64,000 bases of DNA from contig CALHRZ010000006.1 in assembly GCA_938038445.1 (NCBI GenBank), forward strand, positions 116,764 to 180,763, written 5' to 3'. This document shows, piece by piece, positions 41,350 through 49,541 of the stretch. Both the position numbers and the translations under genes were made by a program. Under the pieces are notes generated by a model, which was given only the letters and a program-made list of their open reading frames with translations, had not been told where the DNA came from and ran no database searches. Within the stretch, counting starts at the first letter, position 1. Every line of letters starts with the position of its first letter. The DNA comes from an uncultured bacterium. GTDB lineage: Bacteria; Verrucomicrobiota; Kiritimatiellia; CAIKKV01.

Positions 41350-42911
41350 GGCGCCGGGGAAATGGCCGAAGAAGGGCGGGAATGATCTTTCGTCTCCAAT
41401 TTATAACGAACGGATGGGTTGGTCGGATCCAGAGTCAAACTCCGGCGCCACCACTCCAGCGCTTCATCCTCGCGGCCCAATACCCAAAGAATATCCCCCA
41501 TATGGTCGGCCACTTCCGGATCATGAATTTGCGCGGCCGCCCGCCCCACCCAATGCAGCGCATTCGTCGGATCGCCCATTTTGTAGTAGATCCAGCCGAG
41601 CGTATCCCAATAGGCGGGCTCCTCGGGCTGCAACTCCAACGAACGAAGCGAAAGTTCCATCGCCTCGGCGAGATTGGTGCCCCTTTCGGCCCACTGATAG
41701 GCCAGATGATTCAAGGCTTCATGATAGTCCGGCTTTTTCTGGATCGCCCGGCGGAACTGCGCTTCACTCCGATCGAGTTGACCCGCCCGATCGCAGGCAA
41801 CCCCATACCAGTAATAAAATTCCGCCGAACCTTCGGGGGAATCCGATTCCTCCCCCACTGCTGTGGAGCGCGCTTCGGCCCGCTCAAAAGCTCCAATCGC
41901 CGCTTCCCAATTCTTGTCCGCACTATGCAGCATACCCGCAACAATGAAAGGCACAGGACTGTCCGGAAACCGTTCGGCCGCTTCGTCCAACGTGCGTTCG
42001 GCCGCTTCCTTCCGACCCGACCGCGCGTGGGAAAGGGCATGACGAAGCCAGCTGCCCAGCATGGCGCCAGGCTTCCGCATCGCCCGCCCAAAGGCATCGG
42101 CCGCTTCCTCCCAGCGACCCAACTCTTCCAGGGACTGCCCGATGCGGTGCGACCATACGGGAACATCCGGCTCGTACGTTTCCAGCCATTTCCATTCAGC
42201 GAGCGCATCCTCGTGGCGACCCGCGGACGTTAGGGCCACAGCCAACATCTCCCGCGCGCGAGGATTCTCCGGTTCACACGAAATGATGAGCCGACAAGCG
42301 CGAATCACAAGATCCGTGTTTCCGCCTTGCGCAAATCCCATCCCCATATTCTCAAGCCAGCCCAATAGCAAAGGGTCACGGGCGTTCTGTTGAAACCCCT
42401 GCTCTAACACCTCGAACGCCTCGTTGGTTTTCCCGCTACCCAAAAGGGCGGCCGAGAGTGTGATGTAAAGCCGTCCCTCCTTCGGCGCCAGCCGGATTCC
42501 TTCTTTCAGCAAGCGGATCGCTTCCGCCGTCTGATTCCTTTGCTGATAGGCAAGCGATAGCAGTTCGAGAAAAGCCCACGAGCCGGGAAAACGCGATCTC
42601 GCCTGCTCAAGCACCTTCAACGCCTCGCCCGTTTTCCCCATCTCCAATAGCAAACGCCCATGCAAGAGAGGGTACATCTCCTCGTCCGGATCCGCCTGAA
42701 CAAGCCTTTCGAGAATCCCAACCAACCGTTCCGGCGGGGCGTTCTCTTCCAGCGCAATCATCCACTCCGCCACCAGCGCCATTCGCGCCGCTTCTCTGTC
42801 GGGAGCAGAATCAATACCACGACCCCCCCCCTTTGCCGAAGGCGGAGCGACCGACCGGCAGGAGACACCCAATCCAAGCATGAGAACCAGGGCCGTCGCC
42901 ATCCGGCCCAT
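41346..42911 (-). CDS. TPR-repeat lipoprotein
   Basis: 521 residues from the ATG at 42911; the frame extends 18 codons further to 42965, overlapping the small ribosomal gene. The signal ends in a lipobox (LMLGLGVSC), so it should be a lipoprotein. From about residue 65 on there are tetratricopeptide repeats, for instance LLLEMGKTGEALKVLEQARSRFPG, LAYQQRNQTAEAIRLLKEGIRLAP and YDTLGWIYYKMGDPTNALHW-like units; about ten can be counted. TPR proteins scaffold protein complexes. A role in outer-membrane or glycan assembly with the neighbouring glycosyltransferase is conceivable but not shown. Confidence 0.85.
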   Translation of the reverse strand: MGRMATALVLMLGLGVSCRSVAPPSAKGGGRGIDSAPDREAARMALVAEWMIALEENAPPERLVGILERLVQADPDEEMYPLLHGRLLLEMGKTGEALKVLEQARSRFPGSWAFLELLSLAYQQRNQTAEAIRLLKEGIRLAPKEGRLYITLSAALLGSGKTNEAFEVLEQGFQQNARDPLLLGWLENMGMGFAQGGNTDLVIRACRLIISCEPENPRAREMLAVALTSAGRHEDALAEWKWLETYEPDVPVWSHRIGQSLEELGRWEEAADAFGRAMRKPGAMLGSWLRHALSHARSGRKEAAERTLDEAAERFPDSPVPFIVAGMLHSADKNWEAAIGAFERAEARSTAVGEESDSPEGSAEFYYWYGVACDRAGQLDRSEAQFRRAIQKKPDYHEALNHLAYQWAERGTNLAEAMELSLRSLELQPEEPAYWDTLGWIYYKMGDPTNALHWVGRAAAQIHDPEVADHMGDILWVLGREDEALEWWRRSLTLDPTNPSVRYKLETKDHSRPSSAISPAP

Positions 42912-42939
42912 TCGCGCAGCAGGCCGCTGCCTCGTCCCG

Positions 42940-43029
42940 TTACTTGTTCTTATGGCGATTGGCACGGCGGCGTTTCCGGTACTTATGCTTCGACATCTTC
43001 AACCGCCGTTTTTTCTTGATCGAACCCAC
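42940..43029 (-). CDS. AURKAIP1/COX24-domain mini ribosomal protein (bS22-like)
   Basis: A 29-residue gene: GTG start at 43029 directly after the ribosome site GGAGGTGAACC, and TAA stop at 42940. The peptide begins MGSIKKKRRLKMSKHKYRKR and continues with RRANRHKNK; almost every second residue is Lys or Arg. MGS-(V/I)-KKRR-K-M-x-KHK-R-K is the signature of the AURKAIP1/COX24 family, small proteins found bound to bacterial ribosomes (bS22 of mycobacteria). It lies 20 bases after hisG and just ahead of the TPR gene, in the same direction. Confidence 0.85.
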   Translation of the reverse strand: MGSIKKKRRLKMSKHKYRKRRRANRHKNK

Positions 43030-43048
43030 GGTTCACCTCCAGAGAGAT

Positions 43049-43921
43049 TTAGGGTATGACTTTGTTGAGCGGTACTTCAATGATCCCCTCCGCCCCCGCC
43101 CGCTTAAGCGCCGGAATGATCTCGCGCACCACTTTCTCTTCGACGACCGTTTCTATGGCCACCCACCCCGTCGTGCTGAGCGGATTGACGGTCGGCGCAT
43201 GCAAGGCGGGCAAAATGGCGACAAGCGTCTCGACCTTTTCCTTTGGGGCGTTCATCTTGAGCAGGACCCGCGTCGTCGCCGCCAAAGCACCCTTGAGTAA
43301 AAGGGATATCTGTTCGATTTTCGCCCGTTTCCACTCGTTTTGCCAAGCCGCTTTGTTGGCGATCAATTTGGTCGTACTCTCCAATACAATATCCACAATT
43401 CGCAAGTTGTGCGCTCGAAGAGAAGATCCTGTTTCCGTCAGCTCGACAATCGCATCCACCAGTTCCGGAACCTTCACCTCCGTAGCGCCCCAGGAAAATT
43501 CCACCTCCGCCCGCACTCCCTGCGCCTTCAGATAGCGCTTGGTTAATCCAACCGCTTCCGTCGCAATTCGCTTGCCCTCCAAGTCTTTCACCGACCGAAT
43601 CGGGGAGTCGTTCGGTACGGCCACCACCCACCGGACCGGCCGCAACCCCTGCTTCGCGTAGATGAGGTCGGCCACTTCCACAACCTCCGAACCATTCTCC
43701 ATGATCCAGTCGTATCCCGTAATCCCCGCCTCCAGCATGCCCCGTTCGACATACCGGCTGATCTCCTGCGCGCGAAGAAGACGAAGGTCGAGTTCCGGAT
43801 CATCGGACTCCGGAAGATACGATCGGGACCCAACTTTGATTCGGAAGCCCGCTTTCTCCATCATCGAAAAGGTCGCCTCCTGGAGGCTTCCTTTCGGCAA
43901 TCCCAAGATCAGTTTGTTCAT
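43049..43921 (-). CDS. hisG: ATP phosphoribosyltransferase (long form)
   Basis: 290 residues from the ATG at 43921; further upstream ATG codons in frame lack family residues. [23 protein letters not shown] is the conserved start. [19 protein letters not shown] and [18 protein letters not shown] lie in the PRPP-binding domains, and [21 protein letters not shown] precedes the C-terminal regulatory domain ([35 protein letters not shown]), which binds histidine in long HisG. So this is the HisZ-independent form. First step of histidine synthesis. No other his genes follow; the next genes are a tiny ribosomal protein and a TPR lipoprotein. Confidence 0.95.
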   Translation of the reverse strand: MNKLILGLPKGSLQEATFSMMEKAGFRIKVGSRSYLPESDDPELDLRLLRAQEISRYVERGMLEAGITGYDWIMENGSEVVEVADLIYAKQGLRPVRWVVAVPNDSPIRSVKDLEGKRIATEAVGLTKRYLKAQGVRAEVEFSWGATEVKVPELVDAIVELTETGSSLRAHNLRIVDIVLESTTKLIANKAAWQNEWKRAKIEQISLLLKGALAATTRVLLKMNAPKEKVETLVAILPALHAPTVNPLSTTGWVAIETVVEEKVVREIIPALKRAGAEGIIEVPLNKVIP

Positions 43922-44040
43922 AACCGATTCCATGCTTAAAACCGCGGAAAGTGAATTACAATACAACAAACCTCAACTGGAGGTCCAGTTTTTTCCACAC
44001 CCCCCTACTCACGGGATGTGGAACCCCAGGAGCCCTCTCC

Positions 44041-44069
44041 TTGTTTTTCTCCCCAATACGCGATAAAAT
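44041..44069 (+). promoter_or_regulatory. Candidate promoter for the AmrS-like gene
   Basis: TTGTTT, 17-base spacer, TAAAAT. The -10 ends only 6 bases before the ATG at 44076, so the transcript would be leaderless or nearly so. Confidence 0.4.
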
Positions 44070-44075
44070 TAACAT

Positions 44076-45200
44076 ATGAGCGGTTTCAACATATCGCGCC
44101 GACGATTTGTCGCCACGGGGACTCTCGCCGTTCTGGGCTGGCCCGTTACCCGGGGGTCTCCCATTTCCCCAACCGCTTCACTCCAAAATAACCAGCGAGA
44201 AGCGGACTTCTACGAGAAAAGGCTAGACGGCGCTGTCGTTTGCAACCTGTGTCCCCGCGGCTGCGTCATCGGGGCGGGGAAACGAGGGTACTGCCGCATC
44301 CGCGAAAACCGTGGCGGCCGCCTGGTCGCCCTCACCTACGGAAAAGCCGTCGCGCTCACCCCCGACCCCATCGAGAAAAAACCCTTTTTCCACGTCCTAC
44401 CCGGCCACCGTGCGTTCTCCCTCGCAACCGTGGGTTGCAATTTCGCCTGCAGCTTTTGCCAGAATTACAACATCTCCCAGGCCACACCCGAAGAGATTCC
44501 CACCCCCTTCCGCTCCCCCGCTGAAATCGTGCGTCTCGCCCGCGAAACTCAATGCCACACCCTGGCCTTCACCTATACCGAACCGGTCGTGTTTTACGAG
44601 TATATGGCCGACTGCGCACGCGCCGCTCGGGCCGCCGGACTCCGATCGTTGATGATCTCCAACGGCTACATCCGCGAGGAACCTATGCGGGCGCTTCTCC
44701 CCATGCTCACAGCCGTCAAAATTGATTTTAAATCCTTCTCCGAGTCCTTTTACCGCGACATATGCGCAGGTCGCCTGACACCGGTTCTCGATACTCTTAA
44801 ACGCGTCGTGAGATCCGGCGTCTGGCTGGAAATTGTCACACTCCTGATCCCCACGCTCAACGACAGCGAAGAGGAAATCCGCCGCCTGTGCGGATGGATT
44901 CTAAAGGAACTCGGTCCCGACATTCCACTCCACTTCAGCCGCTTCCATCCCGCTTATCGCCTTCGCAACCTTCCTCCCACCCCGTATGACACGCTGCAAA
45001 AGGCACGCACAATCGGAATCCAGGAAGGGCTCCACTTCGTGTACATCGGCAACGCGCCCGGACTGGGCGGCGAAGATACCGCCTGCCCCTCCTGCAAACA
45101 AACGGTAATCCGGCGCCGGGGCTTTCAAATTCTTGAAAACCGTATTCCAGACGGCGTTTGCCCCTCTTGCCATACACCCCTGCCAGGACGCTGGAACTAA
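44076..45200 (+). CDS. AmmeMemoRadiSam-type radical SAM protein with Tat signal
   Basis: 374 residues. The N-terminus MSGFNISRRRFVATGTLAVLGWP is a twin-arginine signal. The body matches AmrS: a cysteine-rich entry CNLCPRGC...GYC (C56, C59, C63, C73), FSLATVGCNFACSFCQNYNISQ with radical-SAM cysteines C121, C125, C128, then SNGYI, VKIDFKSFSESFY and FHPAYRLRNLPPTP. C-terminal CPSC pairs (near 343 and 364) form a zinc-ribbon-like end. AmrS normally works with AMMECR1 and Memo-domain proteins of unknown reaction; neither is next to it here. Divergent from hisG. Export of an oxygen-sensitive cluster enzyme by Tat is unusual and hints at an anaerobic periplasmic role. Confidence 0.85.
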   Translation: MSGFNISRRRFVATGTLAVLGWPVTRGSPISPTASLQNNQREADFYEKRLDGAVVCNLCPRGCVIGAGKRGYCRIRENRGGRLVALTYGKAVALTPDPIEKKPFFHVLPGHRAFSLATVGCNFACSFCQNYNISQATPEEIPTPFRSPAEIVRLARETQCHTLAFTYTEPVVFYEYMADCARAARAAGLRSLMISNGYIREEPMRALLPMLTAVKIDFKSFSESFYRDICAGRLTPVLDTLKRVVRSGVWLEIVTLLIPTLNDSEEEIRRLCGWILKELGPDIPLHFSRFHPAYRLRNLPPTPYDTLQKARTIGIQEGLHFVYIGNAPGLGGEDTACPSCKQTVIRRRGFQILENRIPDGVCPSCHTPLPGRWN

Positions 45201-45223
45201 TCCGTTCGTCTTGTTTCCCTCGC

Positions 45224-45252
45224 TTGATACACATCCCCCCATGTGCTATTTT
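45224..45252 (+). promoter_or_regulatory. Candidate promoter for the UDP-sugar pyrophosphorylase gene
   Basis: TTGATA, 17-base spacer, TATTTT; the transcript would begin about 14 bases ahead of the ATG at 45273. No Shine-Dalgarno sequence is visible. Confidence 0.42.
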
Positions 45253-45272
45253 AAGGCGAAAAAAGCCCCTCT

Positions 45273-46661
45273 ATGACCTTCCTCGAAGCCCAACACTTCC
45301 TGCGTTCGATCGGACAATCTCATCTTCTCACGGGATGGGAAACCTTGAACAATGCCGAACGCCAACGCCTGCTCGCGCAGATTGCCACCCTCGAGGAACA
45401 GACCCTCCGGCAGATGAACGCATTGATTCAAGCACACACCTCCGCACCAAAGGAAAACCCCGAACCGGCCGAGGCAATCCTCTGTACACCCCATGAACGC
45501 CAAGAGGCTGCCCGAATCGGCGAAGCGGCGCTCCAAAGGGGCGAAGTGGGTGTCATCCTGGTGGCCGGCGGGCAGGGAACACGACTCGGATATGACGGCC
45601 CCAAAGGGTGTTTTTCAATCGGCCCTCTTTCGGGCGATTCGCTCTTCGCAATCCACGCAAAAAAAGTTCTCTCCCTCCACCGCCACTATCATTCCCCTGT
45701 GCCGTTTTATATAATGACCAGCGAAGCAAACGACGCTGCCACCCGCGCCTTTTTCGAAGAACATCGGTTCTTCGGACTCCCCCCCGAAACCGTTCGGTTC
45801 TTCCGCCAGGGTATGCTCCCCGCCATGTTTCCCGATGGCCGCATCGTACGCGAAACACGCGATCGGCTTTTTTTCGCACCCGATGGGCACGGAGGACTGT
45901 TGAAAGCCTTGGAAACAAACGGTCTGCTCGACGAAATGAAAAACCGCCACGTCGAAACTCTGTTCTACTTCCAGGTCGATAATCCCCTCGTCAACGTCGC
46001 CGATCCCGTTTTTATCGGACTTCACCGCCTTCGGAACGCCGACTACTCGCTCAAGGTCTGCGGAAAACGCAATCCCGAGGAAGGACTCGGCGTGATTGCC
46101 CGCCAAGGGGCAACGGGGCTGCGAATCGTTGAATATACAGAACTGACGCCCGAACAGAAACAGGCGCGGCGGCCGGACGGACGGTTGCGGTTTTTTTGGG
46201 GAAGTGTTGCAATTCATGCGTTCTCCCGCGCGTTTCTCGCCGAGACCGCCCGAGCCGGTCTCCCCCTTCACGTCGCCCACAAAAAAGTCCCTTTTTTCGA
46301 TGGAACTCGCACCGTCACCCCGCCCCACCCAAACGCCTTCAAATTCGAACGCTTCATCTTCGACGCCCTTCCCCTCGCCCGCACAGCCCTTGCCGTCGCA
46401 TTCGATCGGGCCGAAGAATTTTCCCCCGTGAAAAACGCCACCGGATCGGATTCTCCCCAAACCGCCCAGCACGATATGACCCGGAAATTCGCCCGCTGGT
46501 TGGAAAAGGCCGGTGCGCGAGTCGTCCGAAATGCGGAAGGCGATATCGCGTTTCCGATCGAAATCGACCCCCTTTATGCCAACTCGCCGGAAACGCTTGC
46601 CGCCCGTCTCCCCAAGGGGCTGTCCGTTGCGAGCGCCCTGTGGCTGTCGGAACCAGAATAA
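45273..46661 (+). CDS. UDP-N-acetylhexosamine pyrophosphorylase (eukaryotic UAP/AGX type)
   Basis: 462 residues. An alpha-helical N-terminal domain (to about 90) is followed by the nucleotidyltransferase signature VILVAGGQGTRLGYDGPKGCFSIG. PFYIMTSEANDAATRAFFEEHRFFGL, FFRQGMLPAMF, APDGHGGLLKAL and FYFQVDNPLVNVADPVF are the UDPGP-type landmarks (uridine pocket and metal aspartate). KVPFFDG and NAFKFERFIFDALPLA lie in the C-terminal part. This is the type-1 UDPGP family found in eukaryotes and some bacteria, in contrast to bacterial GlmU. It makes UDP-GlcNAc, UDP-GalNAc or UDP-hexose from the sugar 1-phosphate. The exact sugar is open. Confidence 0.9.
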   Translation: MTFLEAQHFLRSIGQSHLLTGWETLNNAERQRLLAQIATLEEQTLRQMNALIQAHTSAPKENPEPAEAILCTPHERQEAARIGEAALQRGEVGVILVAGGQGTRLGYDGPKGCFSIGPLSGDSLFAIHAKKVLSLHRHYHSPVPFYIMTSEANDAATRAFFEEHRFFGLPPETVRFFRQGMLPAMFPDGRIVRETRDRLFFAPDGHGGLLKALETNGLLDEMKNRHVETLFYFQVDNPLVNVADPVFIGLHRLRNADYSLKVCGKRNPEEGLGVIARQGATGLRIVEYTELTPEQKQARRPDGRLRFFWGSVAIHAFSRAFLAETARAGLPLHVAHKKVPFFDGTRTVTPPHPNAFKFERFIFDALPLARTALAVAFDRAEEFSPVKNATGSDSPQTAQHDMTRKFARWLEKAGARVVRNAEGDIAFPIEIDPLYANSPETLAARLPKGLSVASALWLSEPE

Positions 46662-46688
46662 GGCAAATTCCCGAACCCGGAGTGTGTC

Positions 46689-47786
46689 ATGCAAATTCGA
46701 ACGATCGTTCGCAACGGACGCCGAATGTGGGAACTCGACAACGACGCGCTTCGGCTCGGCATTGCAATCGGGGGCGGCCATCTGGCTGAACTGCGCACCG
46801 TCGTGCGCCCCGAAACCAATCCCTTCTGGGTTCCCCCCTGGAAATCCCTGGAACCCTGGCAATACCGTCCCCGTCAGCATCACGCCCTTTACGGCGAAAA
46901 ACTCCTCGCCTCAATCCTGGGCCACAACCCCTGCCTGGGCCATTTTGGCTCCCCCTCGGAAGAAGAGCGAAGGGCCGGCCTGGGTTCCCACGGAGAAGCC
47001 CCCGTTCTGCGCTGGAAAGAAATCGCGAAGAAAGTGACCCGCCGGCAACTCTTTTTCTCCTGCGGGTGTTTCTTGCCCCACGCCTCTATTCTGTTTGTGC
47101 GCGAGTTCCGGCTAAAAGCCGGCGAGCCGGTCGTCTGGGTGCAAAACCGCTTGATCAATCCCACCGCCTGCGACCGCCCCTTCACCTTCTGCGAACATGC
47201 AACCTTTGGCCCGCCGTTCGTGGAGAGTGGCATCACCCTCTTTGATATGTCAGCGACCCGCGGCCATACCTTTCCCGGCTCCTTTAGCAACCGCCAGCGG
47301 CTCGCCCCCAATGCGCCTTTCGATTGGCCCAACGCCCCCGGCGCTCAAGGCGGCACCGTGGACCTTCGAACCCTCACGCCCCACAGCAGCGATTTTACCA
47401 CACAACTCATGGATCCCACCCGCAAACAAGCCTGGATGGGAGCCGTCAATCCAAAACTCGGCTTGGCAATTGTTTACGCCTGGCCACGCCAGGATTACCC
47501 TTGGCTCGGCAACTGGGAGGAACATACCGCTCGAACCAATCCTCCTTGGAATGGAAAAACCATCGCACGAGGCATGGAATTCTCCAACGCGCCATTTCCC
47601 GAAGGACTGCGTAAGGCGGTGGAACGCGGTACGCTGTTCGGAGAAAAGACCTACCAATGGCTACCCGCAGGCTCAGCAATCGAGACCCGCTTTGCACTAA
47701 CGGCCATCCCTGTGGATCCCGACTGTAAAGGCATCCGCGACGTTCACTTCCAGGAAGAAGAAACCGTCACGATTCTTTGGAACTGA
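46689..47786 (+). CDS. Galactose mutarotase-like / DUF4432-like protein
   Basis: 365 residues with no signal peptide. GGGHLAELRTV and NPFWVPPWKSLEPWQY near the N-terminus, PTACDRPFTFCEHATFGPPF in the middle and GNWEEHTARTNPPWNGKTIARGMEFSNAPFPEGLR after it follow the supersandwich fold of aldose 1-epimerases; the HATFGPP histidine and the late GxEFxNAPFPEG glutamate stand where catalytic residues lie. Related PVC proteins are usually annotated only as hypothetical. It is 27 bases after the pyrophosphorylase gene and most likely cotranscribed, so it could act on a free sugar or on a sugar nucleotide side-product. Confidence 0.68.
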   Translation: MQIRTIVRNGRRMWELDNDALRLGIAIGGGHLAELRTVVRPETNPFWVPPWKSLEPWQYRPRQHHALYGEKLLASILGHNPCLGHFGSPSEEERRAGLGSHGEAPVLRWKEIAKKVTRRQLFFSCGCFLPHASILFVREFRLKAGEPVVWVQNRLINPTACDRPFTFCEHATFGPPFVESGITLFDMSATRGHTFPGSFSNRQRLAPNAPFDWPNAPGAQGGTVDLRTLTPHSSDFTTQLMDPTRKQAWMGAVNPKLGLAIVYAWPRQDYPWLGNWEEHTARTNPPWNGKTIARGMEFSNAPFPEGLRKAVERGTLFGEKTYQWLPAGSAIETRFALTAIPVDPDCKGIRDVHFQEEETVTILWN

Positions 47787-47804
47787 AAAGACTTCCCGCT
47801 CGTT

Positions 47805-47880
47805 TGGTGGGCCGTGAGGGATTTGAACCCCCGACATCCAGCGTGTAAAGCTGGCGCTCTGCCAATTGAGCTAACGGCCC
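47805..47880 (-). tRNA. tRNA-Val (anticodon TAC)
   Basis: 76 bases with encoded CCA. Acceptor stem GGGCCGT/ACGGCCC; D arm with TAGCTCAATTGG; anticodon stem CCAGC/GCTGG with loop TTTACAC, giving TAC at 34-36; T arm GGGGGTTCAAATCCC. All stems pair. It reads GUA (and by wobble other GUN) valine codons. It lies between the mutarotase-like gene (convergent) and a truncated secreted-protein gene on its own strand. Confidence 0.97.
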
Positions 47881-48379
47881 CCATCCGAAAACTGTTCCAA
47901 TCCCGGGCGCTCCACAACGACGGAAGGGGGAGAAGGGGCATGGAACCAGAGGAAGAACGACGCCACGGGGAATCTGCAGCACGCTTCAATATAATCGAAA
48001 TTTCCGGCGACCAGGGAATCCAACGCCCTTCCACCACATTCGTAAACCGATATTCAACCCCCCGCGACCAGAGGAATCCAGGCGATGGAACCGCTATACA
48101 ACCCACTCGGCCGTCCCGACTCGGCATCCCGAGAACGACCATGCCATTGGTATCCGTCCGCCCACTGACCGTCTCCGCCTCATCCCGAATGCCTATCCGG
48201 GCATCTGGCACCCACGTTGACGATGTGGTCAGCAAAACCCGAACAGCAGAAAGCGGCCTGCCTCCTTCATCGGTAACCCGTACGCGCAGCTCGGCAGCCG
48301 CCGGTTGTCTTTCATCCAGGGCAACCGCACGAACCAAAATCCCCAGAAACAAGCCGGTAACGGAATAACATCGGTTCAT
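47881..48379 (-). pseudogene. Truncated secreted protein gene running into tRNA-Val
   Basis: From an ATG at 48379 the frame encodes a signal peptide (MNRCYSVTGLFLGILVRAVA) and one beta-rich domain: LRVRVTDEGGRPLSAVRVLLT, SGRTDTNGMVVLG, VEYRFTNVVEGRWIPWSPEISIILKR. Transthyretin-like G-x-P...T-D-x-N-G modules ending in GRW-PW-P...LKR recur in hypothetical proteins of this bacterial group and normally continue for another hundred residues. Here the frame instead reads on through the whole tRNA gene (translating to SSIGRAPALHAGCRGFKSLT) and stops at 47744 inside the next gene. The true C-terminal part is therefore missing. No ribosome site is visible, so the gene is probably dead. Confidence 0.6.
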
Positions 48380-48387
48380 TGATTTCT

Positions 48388-48417
48388 AACGTACAACGGT
48401 TTTCATTCCTTTGTCAA
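48388..48417 (-). promoter_or_regulatory. Candidate promoter for the truncated gene and tRNA-Val
   Basis: Minus-strand TTGACA (perfect), 18-base spacer, TACGTT. It lies just ahead of the ATG at 48379 and no other promoter is seen before the tRNA, so it may serve the tRNA. Confidence 0.45.
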
Positions 48418-48476
48418 TGCGCGTCACCCGCGCATCAGCTCCTATCCCAATTTTCTACTCAACGCCATTTGAAACC

Positions 48477-48506
48477 TTGACGGGCTGTCCGTTGATCGGG
48501 TATAGT
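48477..48506 (+). promoter_or_regulatory. Candidate promoter for the aldolase-PFOR pair
   Basis: TTGACG, 18-base spacer, TATAGT, about 43 bases from predicted start to the ATG at 48556, which has AGAGGAA upstream. Confidence 0.5.
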
Positions 48507-48555
48507 TGATCCGTTTATCCGCTCCTGATAACCAGACGACACCAGAGGAATTCTT

Positions 48556-49506
48556 ATGATCGTAACCACGAAGCAACTTTTCGCCCACGCATACGGAAAA
48601 TACGCGATCGGGGCGTATAATATCAATAATCTTGAACAATGCATGGGACTCTTTCAAGGAAATATTCAAAGCAAGGCCCCTTTTATTGTTCAAATATCGA
48701 AGGGAGCGCGCTCCTATACCCACAAAAAAATGCTGGAGGCTATGCTCAAAACGGCCGATGAAATTTTCCCCGAGGCCATTTTCGCCATTCATCTGGACCA
48801 CGGCGACGAAGAAACCTGCATGGACTGCATCCGTTCCGGTGTGTACAGCTCTGTCATGATTGATGCCTCCGACCGGCCTCTCAATGAAAATATCGCCATC
48901 ACCCGCCGTGTGGTAAAAGCCGCCCATGCTCGCGGATTGGTGGTGGAAGCCGAGCTGGGCGTCCTCAAAGGCGTCGAAGAACATGTGGCCGCCGAGGAAC
49001 ATGTTTTCACCGACCCGGCGGAAGCGGAACGCTTCGTGAAAGAAACCGGCTGCGACAGCCTCGCCTGCGCCATCGGCACCAGCCATGGCGCTTACAAATT
49101 CAAAGGCGAACAAAAGCTCCGTTTCGATATCCTCGAGGAAATTCAACGGCGTCTTCCCGGCTTCCCCCTCGTCATGCACGGCTCCTCATCCGTCCCCGAA
49201 GAAGAGGTTCGCCGCATCAATGCGCACGGCGGCAAATTGGAGGGAACCAAGGGCGTGGACGAGAACTGCTTCGCAAAGGCAGCAACGCTTGGCGTAACAA
49301 AAGTCAACATTGACACGGACGGCCGCCTCGTCTGGACTCGTGTCCACAGGGAATACTTTGCCCAACACCCGGAAAATTTCGACCTCCGTCCCATCGGCAA
49401 AGTTTTCATGGCCGAGTACGCGAAATTCATTCAACACAAAAACGTAAAACTCGGCAGCGCCGGCCAGGTGAACAACGTGCGCGAGTTTTTGGCTAAAAAT
49501 CCCTGA
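48556..49506 (+). CDS. Class II fructose-bisphosphate aldolase
   Basis: 316 residues. KYAIGAYNINNLEQ is the usual opening; FAIHLDHGDEETCMDCIRSGVYSSVMIDAS holds the catalytic Asp and zinc-binding His; VEAELGVLKG, GCDSLACAIGTSHGAYKF and LVMHGSSSVPEEEVRRINAHG give further metal and phosphate ligands, and VNIDTDGR the substrate aspartate. It splits fructose 1,6-bisphosphate (or a tagatose/ketose analogue) into triose phosphates. Ribosome site AGAGGAAT. PFOR follows 35 bases later, so the operon couples lower glycolysis with pyruvate oxidation. Confidence 0.94.
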   Translation: MIVTTKQLFAHAYGKYAIGAYNINNLEQCMGLFQGNIQSKAPFIVQISKGARSYTHKKMLEAMLKTADEIFPEAIFAIHLDHGDEETCMDCIRSGVYSSVMIDASDRPLNENIAITRRVVKAAHARGLVVEAELGVLKGVEEHVAAEEHVFTDPAEAERFVKETGCDSLACAIGTSHGAYKFKGEQKLRFDILEEIQRRLPGFPLVMHGSSSVPEEEVRRINAHGGKLEGTKGVDENCFAKAATLGVTKVNIDTDGRLVWTRVHREYFAQHPENFDLRPIGKVFMAEYAKFIQHKNVKLGSAGQVNNVREFLAKNP

Positions 49507-49541
49507 TTGGTAGACCCCTCACCTTTCTTCAAGGAGTTTCC

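Noticed and set aside
43975..43994. Small hairpin AACTGG-AGGT-CCAGTT followed by T residues between hisG and the AmrS-like gene
   Set aside because: The 6-bp stem is short and stands upstream of, not after, a plus-strand gene; not convincing as terminator or attenuator.
45615..46883. 422-codon minus-strand frame
   Set aside because: Antisense of the UDP-sugar pyrophosphorylase gene; no supporting signal.
47805..47880. tRNA-Val as a possible integration site of a mobile element
   Set aside because: No integrase, no second copy of the tRNA end and no phage or conjugation genes are present in the window.
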